From contig DGWC01000075.1 in the NCBI GenBank assembly GCA_002395135.1, positions 49,721 to 57,483 of the forward strand: a DNA stretch of 7,763 bases, written 5' to 3'. Below the pieces are notes generated by a model that was not told the DNA's origin, did not search any database, and worked only from the letters and a program-made list of their open reading frames with translations. A program made the translations under genes and the position numbers. The stretch is from Prevotella sp. UBA4268. Its GTDB lineage: Bacteria > Bacteroidota > Bacteroidia > Bacteroidales > Bacteroidaceae. Positions 6,092-7,763 of this stretch are shown here, in pieces. The first letter of the stretch is position 1; each line of letters begins with the position of its first letter.

Positions 6092-6259
6092 TTATGGTAA
6101 TACCCATTAAAAAATATTTTGAAAGGAGTACCTTTGCCATGCAAGATTAGCCAAGGAGCACAATAAAAAAGCGGCACAGGCATCTGCCATGTGGTGTTTG
6201 GGCAGGAATCAATAACCTGTCCCGCCGATTTCTACGAAGTTGCTGTCTTACGCACCATT

Positions 6260-6808
6260 TCAATACCACGCCGTTTCGAAGGCTTTTTGAACGTCTTCAT
6301 CCAATGGCAGAATGGAATATATCCCATAGGTCTTCTCTTTGGAGGAACCATACAAAGGCTCACCAAACAGTCTGATTTCGCTGTCGCTGACAGAAAGCAC
6401 AATGAACTCTGAAGGAAGACCGCCAATCTCAGTCTTTGTCCTGAACAGGTTTTTGCGCTCATCGTAGGTGTAACTGGTTTCAGATTGGTTTCTCACAAGA
6501 GCATCTGAGGAGAGATACATCTTAATGTTATTGTCATAAACGTCAATCACCCTCAATGAATAGCCGAGCCAATGGTCTTTTCGGAAATCGAGCGTCACCT
6601 CGCCTTTTACGTTCACCTCATACTTCTCTTCCACATACCATCTCTTTCCGTTCAGGGCTTTCGTGAACTCACTATTGGAAACAGGACTAACTTCCACAGG
6701 TACAACCATATCGGCAATGCCCGTTTCTCCGACCAAAGCATCTTCGTCGTCATTGCTGCTGCATGAGCAAACAACTGCCAACAGCATTAAAAGCAATAAT
6801 TTCTTCAT
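6260..6808 (-). CDS. Hypothetical lipoprotein, likely surface-exposed
   Basis: A 182-residue intact lipoprotein of unknown function. MKKLLLLMLLAVVCSC is a signal peptide ending in a lipobox (VCSC, lipidated Cys16). It is followed by SSNDDED, an acidic stretch after the Cys like the lipoprotein export signal that sends Bacteroidetes lipoproteins to the cell surface. The mature protein starts with a flexible acidic segment to about residue 50. It then reads as beta-strand-rich sequence (GKRWYVEEKYEVNVKGEVTL, LGYSLRVIDVYDNNIKMYL) and ends EDVQKAFETAWY. This could be a lipocalin-like or small beta-barrel fold, but no family is recognised. The ATG follows an A-rich stretch with no Shine-Dalgarno. 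The frameshifted mini-gene lies 36 bases upstream on the same strand and may share its transcript. No strong terminator is seen after its stop. Confidence 0.8.
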   Translation of the reverse strand: MKKLLLLMLLAVVCSCSSNDDEDALVGETGIADMVVPVEVSPVSNSEFTKALNGKRWYVEEKYEVNVKGEVTLDFRKDHWLGYSLRVIDVYDNNIKMYLSSDALVRNQSETSYTYDERKNLFRTKTEIGGLPSEFIVLSVSDSEIRLFGEPLYGSSKEKTYGIYSILPLDEDVQKAFETAWY

Positions 6809-6844
6809 AGTCTTTTTTTATTATATGTTATAATTATTTAATCT

Positions 6845-6984
6845 TTAAGGGTAAATATCGTAATAAATTTTCAAATCACTTCTGTAATTGAGTATATCTA
6901 ATTCTGAAGGAGTGACATCTTCGTAATCATCGTCGGCAACCCTCCCGCCTATAGTAAACGCTTCGCCACAGATAATTTTCTCAT
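6845..6984 (-). pseudogene. Frameshifted mini-gene of about 46 codons
   Basis: The minus strand has an ATG at 6984 followed by AGAAAATTATC. In the ATG frame it stops after 11 codons (MRKLSVAKRLL). The overlapping frame reads coding-like to the TAA at 6845: ICGEAFTIGGRVADDDYEDV, then TPSELDILNYRSDLKIYYDI and YP. Adding one A to the A4 run would join them into a 46-residue protein beginning MRKIICGEAF. The second frame has no ATG of its own, so a one-base loss, or less likely a slippery read, explains the layout. The product is acidic with no recognised domain. A possible -7 box lies at 7021-7014. The assignment rests only on composition and the neat join. Confidence 0.4.
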
Positions 6985-7013
6985 GACAACCACAAATTAA
7001 TTGAATATATATA

Positions 7014-7021
7014 CAAAAATA
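7014..7021 (-). promoter_or_regulatory. Possible -7 box ahead of the mini-gene and lipoprotein
   Basis: The minus strand reads TATTTTTG, matching TAnnTTTG, about 30 bases before the ATG at 6984. There is no recognisable -33 element and the surroundings are very AT-rich, so a chance match is possible. Confidence 0.3.
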
Positions 7022-7134
7022 TAAAATTATCTTTTATTAGCATATATAACAACTAATAAATCAACATCCTTTAACACGAATAATGAGGTATTAATAAAAA
7101 AATGCATAAAGTCATGATATTTAGGATGTCATGA

Positions 7135-7245
7135 ATGAAAACGATAAATGAACCGCCCCCCCTGTTCACTGTCAGCGCAGGGCAGCAGCAGGTATCACTG
7201 CGCTAACGGCCAGCAAAAGCAAAAAGTATGGATGGTGCATTTCAT
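7135..7245 (-). ncRNA. Candidate small RNA downstream of rplQ
   Basis: Downstream of a TACTTTTG box (7258-7251), the minus strand has a GC-rich island in an otherwise AT-rich 430-bp gap. TTAGCGCAG (7206-7198) pairs with CTGCGCTGA (7180-7172), a 9-bp stem with one wobble. A second hairpin TGAAC/GTTCA (7168-7164 with 7153-7149) is capped by a G-rich loop with a run of seven G and followed by TTTATCGTTTTC. Promoter box, two hairpins and a T-rich end over about 110 bases suit a small RNA. The same stretch encodes a possible 22-residue peptide, so it may be a small mRNA. Confidence 0.3.
7172..7240 (-). CDS. Possible 22-residue hydrophobic peptide
   Basis: The ATG at 7240 starts MHHPYFLLLLAVSAVIPAAA and ends LR before a TGA, giving a single hydrophobic segment like a membrane peptide or bare signal sequence. 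It sits 10 bases after a TACTTTTG box, so the leader would be nearly absent. An overlapping frame begins at an ATG 5 bases earlier. Leu/Ala-rich runs can arise by chance, and the first RNA hairpin overlaps its 3' half, so coding status is weak. Confidence 0.2.
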   Translation of the reverse strand: MHHPYFLLLLAVSAVIPAAALR

Positions 7246-7250
7246 AAGTG

Positions 7251-7258
7251 CAAAAGTA
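7251..7258 (-). promoter_or_regulatory. Putative -7 box for the small RNA / peptide locus
   Basis: TACTTTTG on the minus strand matches the TAnnTTTG consensus. It lies between the rplQ terminator and the GC-rich island. At the -33 position only GTTC is found, a partial match. Confidence 0.4.
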
Positions 7259-7304
7259 CATAATTATTTCCAATTATGAACCGCACGCAGATGAATTTGT
7301 CGAT

Positions 7305-7351
7305 AAAAAGCACAAAAACATCCCCGTTATTCGGGAGAACAACGGGGATGT
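7305..7351 (-). terminator. Strong intrinsic terminator after rplQ
   Basis: On the minus strand ACATCCCCGTT (7351-7341) pairs perfectly with AACGGGGATGT (7328-7318). A 12-base loop can add a 3-bp TTC/GAA helix. TTTTTGTGCTTTTT follows. It starts 23 bases past the rplQ stop and marks the end of the ribosomal operon that normally finishes rpoA-rplQ. Confidence 0.9.
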
Positions 7352-7374
7352 CTATCAGGTGAATGCAAATTGTC

Positions 7375-7763
7375 TTATTCAGCCTTTGCCTCTTCAGCGG
7401 GTGCTTCTGCTGCGGGAGTCTCAACTGCATCAGCAGCCTTTTTCTTTCCACCGCGGCGAGTGCGCTTAGCGGCCTTCGGAGCCTTAGCCATGTTCTCGTC
7501 GAAGTCAACGAGTTCGATGAATGCCATGTCAGCACCGTCACCCTGACGGCTGCCGAGTTTGATGATACGTGTGTATCCGCCCGGGCGGTCGCCCACTTTC
7601 TCGGAAACAACACCGAATAACTCTTTCAGAGCCTCTTTGTTCTGCAGATAGCGGAACACCACGCGGCGTGAGTTGGTGCTGTCGTCCTTGCAACGGGTAA
7701 TCAGCGGTTCTACATAAACTTTCAAGGCCTTGGCCTTAGCGAGAGTCGTAGTGATTCTTTTGT
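7375..7763 (-). CDS. rplQ: 50S ribosomal protein L17, 5' end outside window
   Basis: L17 is a large-subunit ribosomal protein. The frame is open to the window edge and begins [20 protein letters not shown], so the TTG at 7725 is internal and roughly 30 N-terminal residues are missing. Recognisable L17 segments are [39 protein letters not shown] and [10 protein letters not shown]. After this core comes a tail of about 40 residues, Lys/Arg-rich then Ala/Glu-rich ([20 protein letters not shown] and beyond), as is usual in Bacteroidetes L17 but absent from the shorter E. coli protein. By family convention rpoA would lie just upstream, outside the window. A strong terminator follows the TAA, so the genes beyond it on the same strand are separate units. 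Confidence 0.97.
   Translation of the reverse strand, partial: KRITTTLAKAKALKVYVEPLITRCKDDSTNSRRVVFRYLQNKEALKELFGVVSEKVGDRPGGYTRIIKLGSRQGDGADMAFIELVDFDENMAKAPKAAKRTRRGGKKKAADAVETPAAEAPAEEAKAE

Noticed and set aside
6122..6135. AAAGG-AGTA-CCTTT hairpin with T-rich minus-strand downstream, as terminator for the lipoprotein gene
   Set aside because: Only a 5-bp stem, more than 120 bases past the stop, and the T-tract is not adjacent.
7061..7128. ACATCCT/AGGATGT inverted pair
   Set aside because: Seven-base arms about 50 bases apart in AT-rich DNA are expected by chance.
7242..7620. ORFs over the rplQ terminator and tail on both strands
   Set aside because: Out-of-frame shadows of rplQ and of its terminator hairpin.

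Overview
The window reads as a chromosomal stretch from a Bacteroidales bacterium, most likely a Prevotella-like genus. The reasons are: Bacteroidetes-type promoter boxes (TAnnTTTG near -7) ahead of several genes; almost no Shine-Dalgarno sequences; lipoproteins with typical Bacteroidetes signal peptides; a ribosomal protein L17 with an Ala/Glu/Lys-rich tail; and a PIG-L-type protein matching the C-terminal half of the long NagB-like protein of Bacteroides. The species call is inference.

Layout. Positions 1-1092 hold the 3' part of gdhA (NADP-type glutamate dehydrogenase), followed by a hairpin and a strong intrinsic terminator. An RlpA-like double-psi beta-barrel protein follows on the same strand (about 1263-1907). 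Converging on it is a glycine-zipper lipoprotein gene (1940-2749, minus), whose terminator lies inside the end of rlpA. Upstream of that, on the minus strand, is a TorF-like outer-membrane beta-barrel protein (2885-3679). Its promoter region is shared divergently with a PIG-L/LmbE-type deacetylase (3899-5032, plus). That deacetylase corresponds to the second half of the Bacteroides NagB-PIG-L fusion, without the sugar-phosphate isomerase half.

From 5033 to about 5794 there is no convincing gene. This stretch holds a CACAGAG-type palindromic repeat element (5166-5340) and a phased array of five degenerate 22-bp palindromic units (5491-5600), with weaker similar motifs back to about 5382. From 5795 to 7240 the minus strand carries small, partly decayed genes: a 5'-truncated coding remnant, an intact lipoprotein (6260-6808), an apparently frameshifted mini-gene (6845-6984), and a candidate small RNA or peptide locus (about 7135-7258). 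The window ends in rplQ (minus, 5' end outside), followed by a textbook terminator.

The genes do not form one pathway. The first half is envelope and nitrogen housekeeping: ammonium assimilation, peptidoglycan remodelling, outer-membrane proteins and amino-sugar metabolism. The 5.0-7.3 kb stretch is an accessory island of repeats and remnants next to the ribosomal protein operon end. The most unusual items are the stand-alone PIG-L half, the 22-bp palindrome array, and the small-RNA and frameshifted mini-gene candidates. No complete novel multi-gene system is evident.
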